This document shows positions 25,882 to 34,113 of a stretch of 64,000 nt of DNA, piece after piece. The notes under the pieces were generated by a model. The model ran no database searches. It had not been told where the DNA came from and saw nothing but the letters and a program-made list of their open reading frames with translations. Position 1 is the first letter of the stretch, and the number at the start of each line of letters is the position of its first letter. Origin of the DNA: UBA5066 sp048500275 (GTDB lineage: Bacteria > Acidobacteriota > Thermoanaerobaculia > UBA5066); assembly GCA_048500275.1 (NCBI GenBank), contig JASNYI010000001.1:1798001-1862000 (forward strand), given 5' to 3'. Both the position numbers and the translations under genes were made by a program.

Positions 25882-27161
25882 GCCGCCTCGTCGTCCGCCA
25901 CCTCTCCCAGCTCGCCACTCCCCTCGGGCTCGTCGCGCGGACGGGCGCGGCCCAGGGGCGGATCTCGCGGGTCCAGGACGCCGCGCTCGTCGCGGAGGAG
26001 GGGCTCGTCTCCTGGGTCGGGACGGACGATGAATTCGTGCGGCTCCACGGGGAGTCGCCGCTCCCCGGCGACATCGTCCTCGACGGGAGGGGCAAGACCG
26101 CCCTCCCCGGCTTCGTCGACCCGCACACGCACATCCCCTGGGCCGGCTACCGCGAGAACGAGTTCAACGAGAGGCTCAAGGGGAAGACCTACGCCGAGAT
26201 CGCCGCGGCCGGCGGCGGGATCGTCTCGACCGTCGCGGCGACGCGCGCGGCCTCCGTCGAGGAGCTCGCCACCCTGACGCGCACGCGCCTCGACCGGATG
26301 CTCCTCCACGGGACGACCTTCTGCGAGGCGAAGACCGGCTACGGCCTCGACCTCGCGACCGAGAAGAAGCAGCTCGCCGCCCTGAAGGCCGCCGCCGACG
26401 GGCACCCGGTCGGCGTCGTGGCGACCGCCCTGCCGGGGCACGAGGTGCCGCTCGAGCGCCGGGGCTCGGAGGCGCAGAAGGCGCGCTACGTGTCGGAGTG
26501 CTGCGACGAGATCCTCCCCGCCCTCGCGGCCGACGGCGCGCGCTTCGTCGACGTCTTCTGCGAGCACGGCGTTTTCGACCTCGCCGAGTCGCGGAGGATC
26601 CTCGAGGCGGGGAAGGCCGTCGGCCTCCTCCCGCGCCTCCACGCCGACGAGCTGACGCCCCTCGGGGGCGCGCGCCTCGCGGCCGAGGTCGGCGCCCTGT
26701 CGGCCGACCACCTCCTCTTCGCGCAGCCCGACGGAATCCACGCCATGGCGAAGGCGGGCGTCGTCGCGACGCTCCTCCCGGGGACGTCGGTCTTCCTCAG
26801 GATGAACCGCTACGCCGCGGCGCGCGACATGGTCTCGGCCGGCGTCGCCGTCGCCCTCGGCACCGACTGCAACCCCGGCTCCTCCTACACCGAGTCGCTC
26901 CCGGCCGTCGCGTTCTTCGCGACGATCGGGATGGGGCTCACCGTGGAAGAAGCGCTCACCGCCATGACGCTCAACGCGGCGGCTTCCGTCGGCGAGGCGT
27001 CCGCGCGCGGCTCGCTCGAGCCGGGGAAGACGGCCGACGTCGTCCTCGTCGACGGCCCGAGCCTCGAGCACCTCGTCTACCACTACGGCGTCAACCCGGT
27101 GACCGAGGTCGTGGCCGCGGGCCGCCTCGTCGTCTCCGGCGCGCGGCGCCTGTCCCGCTGA
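25878..27161 (+). CDS. hutI: Imidazolonepropionase (histidine degradation), probable CTG start
   Basis: A 427-residue amidohydrolase that converts 4-imidazolone-5-propionate to N-formimino-glutamate. Metal and substrate motifs are clear: DPHTHIPWAGYRENEF, AGGGIVSTV, GYGLD, HADELTPLGGARLA and LGTDCNPGSSYTESLP. The N-terminal beta-sandwich strand (LVVRHLSQLAT..GLVSWVG) is encoded upstream of the first GTG at 26037. The only sensible start is CTG at 25878, overlapping the divIVA stop as CTGA and preceded by GGGGAGG. It is followed by a cyclodeaminase gene. Confidence 0.92.
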   Translation: MSRLVVRHLSQLATPLGLVARTGAAQGRISRVQDAALVAEEGLVSWVGTDDEFVRLHGESPLPGDIVLDGRGKTALPGFVDPHTHIPWAGYRENEFNERLKGKTYAEIAAAGGGIVSTVAATRAASVEELATLTRTRLDRMLLHGTTFCEAKTGYGLDLATEKKQLAALKAAADGHPVGVVATALPGHEVPLERRGSEAQKARYVSECCDEILPALAADGARFVDVFCEHGVFDLAESRRILEAGKAVGLLPRLHADELTPLGGARLAAEVGALSADHLLFAQPDGIHAMAKAGVVATLLPGTSVFLRMNRYAAARDMVSAGVAVALGTDCNPGSSYTESLPAVAFFATIGMGLTVEEALTAMTLNAAASVGEASARGSLEPGKTADVVLVDGPSLEHLVYHYGVNPVTEVVAAGRLVVSGARRLSR

Positions 27162-27224
27162 ACGGCCCGCGCCCGCGAGGCGCGCCCGGGCGACCGCCCG
27201 GCAGAACGCAACAGGAGGCCCCCC

Positions 27225-27863
27225 GTGACCGACCTCGTCTCTCTCGCCGTCCGCGACTTCAGCGCCGCCCTCGCCTCCGACGCCCCCGCCCCCGGCGGCG
27301 GCTCCGCCTCGGCCGCGGCCGGCGCGATGGGGGCCGCCCTTCTCGGGATGGTCTGCCGCCTCACGGTCGGCAAGGAGAAGTACCGCGACTCGTGGGAGGA
27401 GCTCGAGCGGATCGCCTCCGCGATGGACGCGCAGCGGGACACGCTCCTCGGCCTCGTCGACGAGGACACGCGCGCCTACGACGCCATCGTGGCGGCACGC
27501 AGGCTCCCGAAGGAGACGCCCGAGGAGAAGTCCGCGCGGAAGAAGGCGATCGACGACGCGACGGTCCTCGCGACGACCGTCCCGATGCAGACCGCCTTCT
27601 TCTCGATGGAGGCGATCGTGAAGGCGCCCGTCGTCCTCGAGAAGGGGAACCCGAATTGCGCGTCCGACGCCTTCGTCGCGGCGCTCCTCCTCTCGTCGGC
27701 CGTCGAGGGGGCCCTCGCGAACGTTCGGATCAACCTCCCGGGCATCGGCGACCCGGCCCTCGCCGAGGGCTTCGCCGGCGACGCCGCCCAGGCGGCCGCG
27801 AAGGCCTCCGAGGCGATGGGGAAGGTCCGCGCCCTGGCGAAGGCGAAGGACCTGACCGCGTAG
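27225..27863 (+). CDS. Cyclodeaminase/cyclohydrolase family protein (FTCD C-terminal domain)
   Basis: A 212-residue helical protein equal to the C-terminal domain of formiminotransferase-cyclodeaminase, with APAPGGGSASAAAGAMGAALLGMV near the start and FEKGNPNCASDAFVAA-like EKGNPNCASD later. It probably acts on 5-formimino- or 5,10-methenyl-tetrahydrofolate. The formiminotransferase partner is not in the window. The GTG follows CAGGAGG. With hutI it suggests histidine catabolism feeding one-carbon folates. Confidence 0.88.
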   Translation: MTDLVSLAVRDFSAALASDAPAPGGGSASAAAGAMGAALLGMVCRLTVGKEKYRDSWEELERIASAMDAQRDTLLGLVDEDTRAYDAIVAARRLPKETPEEKSARKKAIDDATVLATTVPMQTAFFSMEAIVKAPVVLEKGNPNCASDAFVAALLLSSAVEGALANVRINLPGIGDPALAEGFAGDAAQAAAKASEAMGKVRALAKAKDLTA

Positions 27864-27891
27864 ACCCGGGGCCGTCCCGGGGGCCGGGAGA

Positions 27892-27924
27892 GCGCGCCTC
27901 GCGGGCGGCTTCCGCGAGGCGCGC
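27892..27924. terminator. Bidirectional hairpin between converging genes
   Basis: A perfect 12-bp stem (GCGCGCCTCGCG/CGCGAGGCGCGC) with a 9-nt loop lies between the cyclodeaminase and BON-LysM stops. There is no T-tract. Confidence 0.5.
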
Positions 27925-27938
27925 CCCGGGCGCGGACG

Positions 27939-28424
27939 TCAGTCCGGGATGCGGAGCTTCTGGCCCGGCTTGATCACGTCGGGATTGTCGAGGATGTCGC
28001 GGTTCGCCTCGAAGATCTTCGGGTAGAGGCCCGCCTTGCCGTAGTACTTCTTCGCGATCGCCCCGAGCGTGTCGCCCCTCTCGACGACGTGGACCCGCGC
28101 GGCGGAGGGGGCCGGAGCCGCGACGGGGGCCGGGGCGCCGGTGGCGACGACGGCGGCGGCGGCGGGGGCCGGCACGGCTGCCGGGGCCGCCGTCGGGGGC
28201 GGCGTGGCGAGCCGGATCTTGTTGAGCGTGTTCTCGGTCTCGACCATCTTGTTGAACTCGGCCATGACCTTGCCCTTGGCCTCGAGGTTCTCCGCCTCGC
28301 CGGTCAGCGTGACGACCTTCCCCTCGACGACGGCGTCGAGGCTCTTCAGCCCCTTGACCGTCCCGCGCAGGCTCTTCACGGCCTCGGCGGTCTTCTCCTC
28401 GAGCGACTTTCCGAACAGACCCAT
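27939..28424 (-). CDS. BON and LysM domain protein (YgaU/Kbp-like)
   Basis: A 161-residue protein: an N-terminal helix, a BON domain (~15-70, LDAVVEGKVVTLTGEAENLEAKG), a Pro/Ala linker (~75-108) and a C-terminal LysM domain (HVVERGDTLGAIAKKYYGK..IKPGQKLRIP). The architecture matches E. coli Kbp, a cytoplasmic potassium-binding protein. No signal peptide is visible, so a cytoplasmic location is likely despite the LysM domain. The ATG follows AAGGAGG. Confidence 0.88.
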   Translation of the reverse strand: MGLFGKSLEEKTAEAVKSLRGTVKGLKSLDAVVEGKVVTLTGEAENLEAKGKVMAEFNKMVETENTLNKIRLATPPPTAAPAAVPAPAAAAVVATGAPAPVAAPAPSAARVHVVERGDTLGAIAKKYYGKAGLYPKIFEANRDILDNPDVIKPGQKLRIPD

Positions 28425-28493
28425 GGTGTCCTCCTTGTCTGGGAGCGGTTGCGAGGCCTCGACGATACCAGCCGGCCCCTTCCCGTGACCCGT

Positions 28494-29591
28494 TCAGCCC
28501 TGCCGCAGCTCTTCGAGCCACTCCTCGAAGCGCTCGCGGGGCCACGTGTTGACGACCCTCTCCGCGGGGATCCCGGCGAGGCGGGCGATGGCGAGGGCGA
28601 AGCGCTGGAAGTCGAGGTGCCGGTGGGCGTGCGCGTCGCTCGAGAGGGCGAAGATGCAGCCTGCGGCGAGGGCCGACCGCGCGAGGGAGGGAGGGAGGTC
28701 CTGCCGCTCCGGGCAGCCGTTGATCTCGATCGCCACGCCGCGGTCGGCGGCCGCAGCGAAGACGCGGTCCCAGCTCGCCCTGACGCCCGTTCGCATGTTG
28801 TAGAGGCGTCCCTTCGGGTGCCCGAGGACGGCGACGCCGGGGGTCTCGATGGCGCGAACGAGGCGGGCGGTCTGGTCCTTGCCCGAGCGCAGCTCGGTGT
28901 GGACGGAGGCGACGACGGTGTGCAGCGACGGGACCGAGGCCGGCGTGACGTCGATCGTGCCGTCGGCGGCGATGTTCGCCTCGGCGCCGAGGAGCATCGC
29001 GAATTCGTCCCCCGTGCGCGCGTTCAGGCGTTCCAGCTCGCGCGCCTGGGCGGCGAAGTCGCCCGCGTGGAGGCCGCCGGCGACGGCGCAGTCGCGCGCG
29101 TGGTCGGTCAGGAGAGCGTAGCGGTCGCCGCGCGCGGCGAGGGCGCGGTGGAGGTCGGAGAGCGGGATCTTCCCGTCGGAGCGGTCGGTGTGGAGGTGAA
29201 TGTCGCCTCTCACGTCGGCGAGGGAGATCCCGTCCGGGGCGGCGAGGATCCGGTCGACGTCGGCGCGGGAGAGGAACTCGCGCTTCCTCTCCCCGGCGGG
29301 GTCGTCGCGGTCGAGGAGGGCCGAGAGCCGGTCCCCGACCGACTCGTCGGACCCGCAGGAGAGGAAGGACGCGATGGCGTCGGCCGCCCGCGGTGAGACG
29401 TGGGGGAGGCTACCGAGGTGGATCCGCCTCCCGTGCAGCTCGGCGGGGAGCTGCCGGAGCGTGGCGGCCGCCGAGCGGTACTCGGTGGCCGGCCGGGTCC
29501 CCGGCGGCTCGGCGTCGGCCAGGGCGAGGAGGGCGGATGCCACCCGGGCGTTCGTGACGGGCGGGGCGGCGGGGATCGGGACGGACGACAC
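28494..29591 (-). CDS. PHP-domain phosphoesterase with HhH-like N-terminus (PolX-like without polymerase)
   Basis: A 365-residue protein. The C-terminal PHP domain has DIHLHTDRSDGK, LLTDHARD, LLGAEANI, SVHTELR, LGHPKGR, EINGCPER and SSDAHAH, covering the metal ligands. The N-terminal ~100 residues resemble the helix-hairpin-helix part of family X polymerases (EYRSAAATLRQLP), but no polymerase domain is present. PHP domains in PolX are nucleases, so a DNA-end processing role is plausible. The GTG at 29591 follows GAGGT, and TAAGAT lies 16 nt upstream. It is divergent from polA with only 54 bp between. Confidence 0.8.
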   Translation of the reverse strand: MSSVPIPAAPPVTNARVASALLALADAEPPGTRPATEYRSAAATLRQLPAELHGRRIHLGSLPHVSPRAADAIASFLSCGSDESVGDRLSALLDRDDPAGERKREFLSRADVDRILAAPDGISLADVRGDIHLHTDRSDGKIPLSDLHRALAARGDRYALLTDHARDCAVAGGLHAGDFAAQARELERLNARTGDEFAMLLGAEANIAADGTIDVTPASVPSLHTVVASVHTELRSGKDQTARLVRAIETPGVAVLGHPKGRLYNMRTGVRASWDRVFAAAADRGVAIEINGCPERQDLPPSLARSALAAGCIFALSSDAHAHRHLDFQRFALAIARLAGIPAERVVNTWPRERFEEWLEELRQG

Positions 29592-29630
29592 GGGCGGACC
29601 TCGCCCGATCTTACGGTCGCCGCGCCTCGA

Positions 29631-29636
29631 TAGACT
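29631..29636 (+). promoter_or_regulatory. -10 box TAGACT, leaderless-type promoter of polA
   Basis: TAGACT lies 9 nt before the polA ATG, with no Shine-Dalgarno between. The opposite-strand TAAGAT (29608-29613) serves the PHP gene, so both promoters fit in 54 bp. Confidence 0.4.
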
Positions 29637-29645
29637 CCGGCCGAC

Positions 29646-32498
29646 ATGCCGGAACAGAAGACGCTGGCGCTCCTCGACGCCTCGGGTTACCTCTACCGCG
29701 CCTTCCACGCCATTCGCCCGCTCACGGCCCCCGACGGGCGGCCGACGAACGCGACCTACGGCTTCGCGACGATGCTGAGGAAGCTCCTTCAGCAGCGGAA
29801 GCCCGACGCCGTCGCCGTCTGCTTCGACCGCCCCGAGAAGACGTTCCGGCACGAGATGGACCCCTCGTACAAGGCGACGCGCGCGGCGATGCCCGACGAC
29901 CTCGTCCCGCAGGTGGCCGACGTGAAGGCGCTCTGCCGGGCGATGGGGCTCGCCGTCGTCGAGGAGCCGGGCTTCGAGGCCGACGACCTGATCGGGACCC
30001 TCGCGGAGAGGGGGGCGGCGGCGGGCCTCAGGGTCGAGGTCGTCTCCGCCGACAAGGACCTCTTCCAGCTCGTCCGGGGAGACGAGGTCGCCGTCTGGCA
30101 CCCGGTCCACGAGAAGCTCCTCGACGAGGCGGGAGTCGCCGGCCTTTTCGGGGCGCCCCCCGCGCGGGTCACCGACGTCCTCGGCCTGATGGGCGACTCG
30201 TCGGACAACATCCCCGGCGTGAAGGGGATCGGCGAGAAGGGGGCGAAAGAGCTCGTCGCGGCGTTCGGCTCCCTCGAGGAGATCTACGAGCGGATCGGCG
30301 AGCTGAAGGGGAAGCGACGCGAAGCGCTCGAGGCGGGGATGGCCGACGCGTTCCGCTCGCGCGAGCTCGCGACGGTGCGGCGCGACGCGCCGGCGCCGGG
30401 GGGCGAGACGGGCGAGAGCCTCCTCGCGGCGTTCGGCCTCCCGCCCGACGATCCGGAGCGGGTCGCCGCGCTCGCGACGTTCTTCGACGAGCTCGGCTTC
30501 ACGCGCCTGAAGAAGGAGCTGCTCGAGGGCGCCGGGCTCGCCGCGACGGCGGTGGGCCTGCCGGGACCCGCCCCGGCGCCCAAGGCCGCCGGAAAGGCGG
30601 AAACGGGATCGCTCTTCGGCTCGGACGCCGTCGCCGGCGCCGCGGAGGCGCCCGGGAAGCTCCCCGCCGGAACCGCAGGAGCCGCGGCCGGAGCGAGCCG
30701 CGGCGATCTCCCCGCGTGGGAGACGTCGCCTGAGGCTCTCGACCTGTTCCTTTCCGCGGCCGTGAAGGCCGGGCTCGCCGGCCTCCACGTCGAGTGCGCG
30801 CCGGGGCGCCCCTTCCCGCCCGAGCCGATCGCCCTCGTCGCCGCCCTCCCGGGCGGGGCGTGCCTCGCGGCGCCCCTTTCCGGCGAGGGCGGGGGGGGCG
30901 GCCGCGCCTTCCTCGCGCGGCTTCTCTCCCAGGAAGGAACCGAGCTCGTCGCCCACGAGAGCAAGAGGCTCCACCTCGCCGCTTCCGTCCTCGGCCTCGA
31001 CCCGCCGCGGCGGGTCTTCGACGTGATGCTCGCGGCCTACGTCGACGGCCCGGGCCTCCACGCCCACGACCTCGCGGGAGACGCGCGCGCCCTCCTCGGG
31101 CGCGACCCGTCCACCGTCCCGTCGCCGAAGGACGTGGCCGGGAGCGACGCGTTCGAGACCGCCGCCGAGCTCGCCACGGAGGCGGGCCTCGCCTACCTCG
31201 CCCCGCGCGCCCTGCTCCCGCTCGCCCTGCGCGACGTCCTCCTGCCCCGCCTCGCCGCGCGCCCCGCCTCGCTCGGCGTCTACGAGGAGATGGAGCTGCC
31301 GCTCGTCGGGGTCCTCGCCCGGATGGAGCTGGCCGGGATCGCCGTCGACCCGGAGGCGCTCTCGGCGCTCTCCGTCGACCTCGGCGCCCGCCTCGCGGCC
31401 CTCGAGAAGGAGATCCACGCGGCCGCGGGCGAGCCGTTCAACGTAGGCTCTCCTCCGCAGCTCGGCCGGATCCTCTTCGAGAAGCTCGGTTATCCCGTCC
31501 TGAAGAAGACGGCGAAGACGAAGAGCTACGCGACCGGCTCGGAGGTCCTCGAGGAGCTCGCGGTCAAGGGCTACCGGCCCCTCCCGGGCCTCGTCCTCGA
31601 GTGGCGGGAGCTCTCGAAGCTGAAGGGGACCTACGTCGACGCCCTGCCGCGGCACCTCGCGAGGGACGGCCGGATCCACACCCGTTTCGACCAGGCCGTC
31701 GCGGCGACGGGCCGCCTCTCCTCCAACGACCCGAACCTCCAGAACATCCCCGTGAGGACCGAGGCGGGGCGGGCGATCCGCGAGGCCTTCGTCGCCCCGC
31801 CGGGCCGGCTCCTCGTCGCGGCCGACTACTCCCAGGTCGAGCTGCGCCTCCTCGCCCACCTCTCGGGCGACGCGGCGCTCATCGAGACGTTCCGGCGAGG
31901 CGAGGACATCCACCGCGCGACGGCGGCGAAGATCTTCGGCATCCACCCTGAGCTCGTCTCGGCCGACCAGCGGCGCGGGGCCAAGACGATCAACTTCGGG
32001 ATCCTCTACGGCATGGGGCCGTTCGCCCTCGCCGGCCAGCTCGGCGTCAGCCAGGGAGAGGCGAAGTCGTTCATCGCGGCCTACTTCGAAAGGTTCCCCT
32101 CGATCCGGGCCTGCCTCGACGGCATCCTCGCGACGGCTCGCGAGACGGGAGCGACCGAGACGATCCTGGGCCGGCTCCGGCCGATCCCCGGGATCTCCGA
32201 CAGGAACCACGCCGTGAGGGCGAACGCCGAGCGGATGGCGATGAACGCGCCGTTCCAGGGCTCGGCCGCCGACCTCATCAAGAAGGCGATGATCGCCCTC
32301 GACGCCAGGCTTCGGGCCGAGGCGCCCTCGGCGCGGATGCTCCTCCAGGTCCACGACGAGCTCGTCCTCGAATGCGACGCCGCCGATGCGCCCCGGGTCG
32401 CCTCGCTCGCGAAGGAAACGATGGAGGGCGTCGCCGCCCTCGCCGTGCCGCTCACGGTCGACACGGCCACCGGCTCCAACTGGGCGGCGGCGAAGTAG
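29646..32498 (+). CDS. polA: DNA polymerase I
   Basis: A 950-residue repair and primer-processing polymerase. The N-terminal 5' nuclease has DASGYLYRAFHA, GFEADDLIGTL, SADKDLFQL and GDSSDNIPGVKGIGEKGA. The polymerase part has motif A DYSQVELRLLAH (~727), motif B RRGAKTINFGILYG and motif C VHDELVLE (~902). The central 3'-5' exonuclease domain keeps its fold but not its metal ligands: the DxE motif reads HVE and the NxKYD region reads ESKRLHL. Proofreading is therefore probably absent, as in Taq and Bacillus Pol I. Confidence 0.95.
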   Translation: MPEQKTLALLDASGYLYRAFHAIRPLTAPDGRPTNATYGFATMLRKLLQQRKPDAVAVCFDRPEKTFRHEMDPSYKATRAAMPDDLVPQVADVKALCRAMGLAVVEEPGFEADDLIGTLAERGAAAGLRVEVVSADKDLFQLVRGDEVAVWHPVHEKLLDEAGVAGLFGAPPARVTDVLGLMGDSSDNIPGVKGIGEKGAKELVAAFGSLEEIYERIGELKGKRREALEAGMADAFRSRELATVRRDAPAPGGETGESLLAAFGLPPDDPERVAALATFFDELGFTRLKKELLEGAGLAATAVGLPGPAPAPKAAGKAETGSLFGSDAVAGAAEAPGKLPAGTAGAAAGASRGDLPAWETSPEALDLFLSAAVKAGLAGLHVECAPGRPFPPEPIALVAALPGGACLAAPLSGEGGGGGRAFLARLLSQEGTELVAHESKRLHLAASVLGLDPPRRVFDVMLAAYVDGPGLHAHDLAGDARALLGRDPSTVPSPKDVAGSDAFETAAELATEAGLAYLAPRALLPLALRDVLLPRLAARPASLGVYEEMELPLVGVLARMELAGIAVDPEALSALSVDLGARLAALEKEIHAAAGEPFNVGSPPQLGRILFEKLGYPVLKKTAKTKSYATGSEVLEELAVKGYRPLPGLVLEWRELSKLKGTYVDALPRHLARDGRIHTRFDQAVAATGRLSSNDPNLQNIPVRTEAGRAIREAFVAPPGRLLVAADYSQVELRLLAHLSGDAALIETFRRGEDIHRATAAKIFGIHPELVSADQRRGAKTINFGILYGMGPFALAGQLGVSQGEAKSFIAAYFERFPSIRACLDGILATARETGATETILGRLRPIPGISDRNHAVRANAERMAMNAPFQGSAADLIKKAMIALDARLRAEAPSARMLLQVHDELVLECDAADAPRVASLAKETMEGVAALAVPLTVDTATGSNWAAAK

Positions 32499-32505
32499 CG
32501 GGCGC

Positions 32506-32511
32506 TACAAT
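32506..32511 (+). promoter_or_regulatory. -10 box TACAAT, leaderless-type promoter of the 32.5-43.9 kb block
   Basis: TACAAT lies 7 nt before the ATG at 32519, just after the polA stop. No Shine-Dalgarno is present. It is the only recognised promoter for the gene block that includes the Ehr-type complex. Confidence 0.4.
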
Positions 32512-32518
32512 CGCGCGG

Positions 32519-33415
32519 ATGGCCATCGTCGGCCGCCGGTCCCTCCGGCCGTTCGTCCTCTCTCTGCCAGCCCTGTTCCTGGCGCCGGCTCTTCTCGCGC
32601 AGGCCCCCGCGCCGCTCGAGACGATCCCCGACCCGGCGCGGGTCCCTCCCGCCGAGGTCCCGTTCGTCAACCCGCTCTGGCAGGACCTCGAATCCCCCGC
32701 GGCGCCGAAGGGGCCGCCCCCCCGCCTCGAGAAGCTCCGGGCGTCCTCGTCGCTGATCGTCGCGGTGAGGATCGACGAGACGGGGAAGGTCTCGGAGGCG
32801 GTCGCCCCCGAGCCGCCGATCCGGGCCCTCGGCGCGGCGGTCGCGGCCCAGGCTCCCCGGTGGACCTTCAAGGCGGCGAAGAAGGACGGGCAGCCCGCGC
32901 GTTGCTGGGGGACGTACGGCGTCGACGTCGAGGTCCAGCTGGAAGACGCCACCTGGTCCGCGTTCAGGCTCTCGCCGGTCGGTAAGGACGACCCGCTCCC
33001 GGTCCTCGCGACCGAGCTGCCGGGCGACTCCTGGGTCGCCCGGTACCCGGCCCAGGTGACCCCGCCCGACCCGGGCTACACCTCGGTCGAGGAGGTCGAC
33101 TTCCTCCCGATGCCCGAGAAGACGCCCCTGAAGTTCGACTCGACCCCCTTGCGATCGAGGGTCCTCGCCCTCGTCGAGGTCTCCGGTCTCGGGTCGGTGA
33201 AGAGAATCGTCCCGGTCGGCTCCTCCGAGCCGTTCGTCCTCCAGTGGGTCCGGGAGAACGCGAAGGGCTGGGCGCTGACGGCCGCGAGAAAGGGGGGCTC
33301 CCCCGTCTCGTCCTGGCTCGCGCTCGACGCGACGATCGAGTACACCCTCGGCTGGGTGAAGGAGCGGGGGAAGCGGTCGATCAAGAAGAACGTCCGGGGT
33401 ACGCCGGCCCCTTGA
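32519..33415 (+). CDS. Secreted TonB-C-like protein of unknown function
   Basis: A 298-residue exported protein. A signal peptide (RRSLRPFVLSLPALFLAPALLAQA, key LFLAPALLAQ) is followed by two segments that look like TonB C-terminal folds: LIVAVRIDETGKVSEAVAPEPP..WTFKAAKKDGQPA and VLALVEVSGLGSVKRIV..WALTAARKGGSPVSSW. No transmembrane anchor or proline-rich spacer of true TonB is present, so it is probably a periplasmic TonB-like module. Its stop overlaps the next TTG start (TTGA). Confidence 0.62.
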   Translation: MAIVGRRSLRPFVLSLPALFLAPALLAQAPAPLETIPDPARVPPAEVPFVNPLWQDLESPAAPKGPPPRLEKLRASSSLIVAVRIDETGKVSEAVAPEPPIRALGAAVAAQAPRWTFKAAKKDGQPARCWGTYGVDVEVQLEDATWSAFRLSPVGKDDPLPVLATELPGDSWVARYPAQVTPPDPGYTSVEEVDFLPMPEKTPLKFDSTPLRSRVLALVEVSGLGSVKRIVPVGSSEPFVLQWVRENAKGWALTAARKGGSPVSSWLALDATIEYTLGWVKERGKRSIKKNVRGTPAP

Positions 33416-34113
33416 AGCTCACCGCCGCGGACGCCGCCGCCCTCCTCGACGTCGACGAATCGACGGTCCACCGCTGGATCGAGGAACGCGCGCTCCCGGC
33501 CGAGAAGATCGCCGGGCGCACCCTCCTGAACCGCGCCGCCGTCCTCGAGTGGGCGACCGAGAACCGCGTTGCCATCTCGGCCCGGGTCTTCCGGCCGGCG
33601 GAGGCGGGAGGCGAGAGGCTGCCCTCCTTCGCGCGCGCGCTCGAGGCGGGTGGCGTCCACCACGCCGTGCCGGGTTCGACGCGCGAGGAGGTTCTGCGCG
33701 AGGCCGTCGGCCGTCTCCCCCTCCCGGATGGGAGCGACGCCGAAGACCTCCTCGCCGTCCTCCTCGCCCGGGAGACGTCGTTCTCGACGGCCATCGGGGA
33801 CGGAATCGCGATCCCGCACGTGAGGATGCCGATCGTCCTCGACGTCGACGAGGCGATCGTCAGCCTCTCGTTTCTCGCGGAGCCGGTCGCCTTCGGCGCG
33901 GCCGACGGAAAGCCGGTGACGGTCCTCTTCACGATGGTCACCCCGACCGTGCACGGCCACCTCCATCTCCTGGCCGCCCTCGCCTACCTCCTTCGCGACG
34001 AGGCGTTTCGCGCGCACGTGAAGGCGGCCGCGCCCGCGGAGGCTCTCCTGGCGCGGGTCACGGAGGTCGAACGGCAGGGTGCGGGCCGCCGCCCCGCGGG
34101 CGGACCGGCCTGA
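33412..34113 (+). CDS. Helix-turn-helix / PTS EIIA(Ntr)-like regulator
   Basis: A 233-residue two-domain protein. Residues 1-50 are an excisionase/MerR-type HTH (LTAADAAALLDVDESTVHRWI..LPAEKIAGRTLLNR). Residues ~85-225 are an EIIA(Ntr)-type domain with the phosphorylatable H136 in IAIPHVRMP and VTVLFTMVTP. EIIA(Ntr) proteins relay PTS phosphate to control nitrogen, potassium and energy genes; here it is joined to a DNA-binding head. Start TTG overlaps the previous stop by 4 nt, and its own stop overlaps the next ATG by one base. It is likely the local regulator or phospho-sensor of the downstream complex. Confidence 0.82.
   Translation: MKLTAADAAALLDVDESTVHRWIEERALPAEKIAGRTLLNRAAVLEWATENRVAISARVFRPAEAGGERLPSFARALEAGGVHHAVPGSTREEVLREAVGRLPLPDGSDAEDLLAVLLARETSFSTAIGDGIAIPHVRMPIVLDVDEAIVSLSFLAEPVAFGAADGKPVTVLFTMVTPTVHGHLHLLAALAYLLRDEAFRAHVKAAAPAEALLARVTEVERQGAGRRPAGGPA

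Noticed and set aside
28494..32354. A 1286-codon frame covering the PHP gene and all of polA antisense
   Set aside because: Only the part to 29591 is protein-like (PHP domain). The rest is antisense to polA and lacks domain features.
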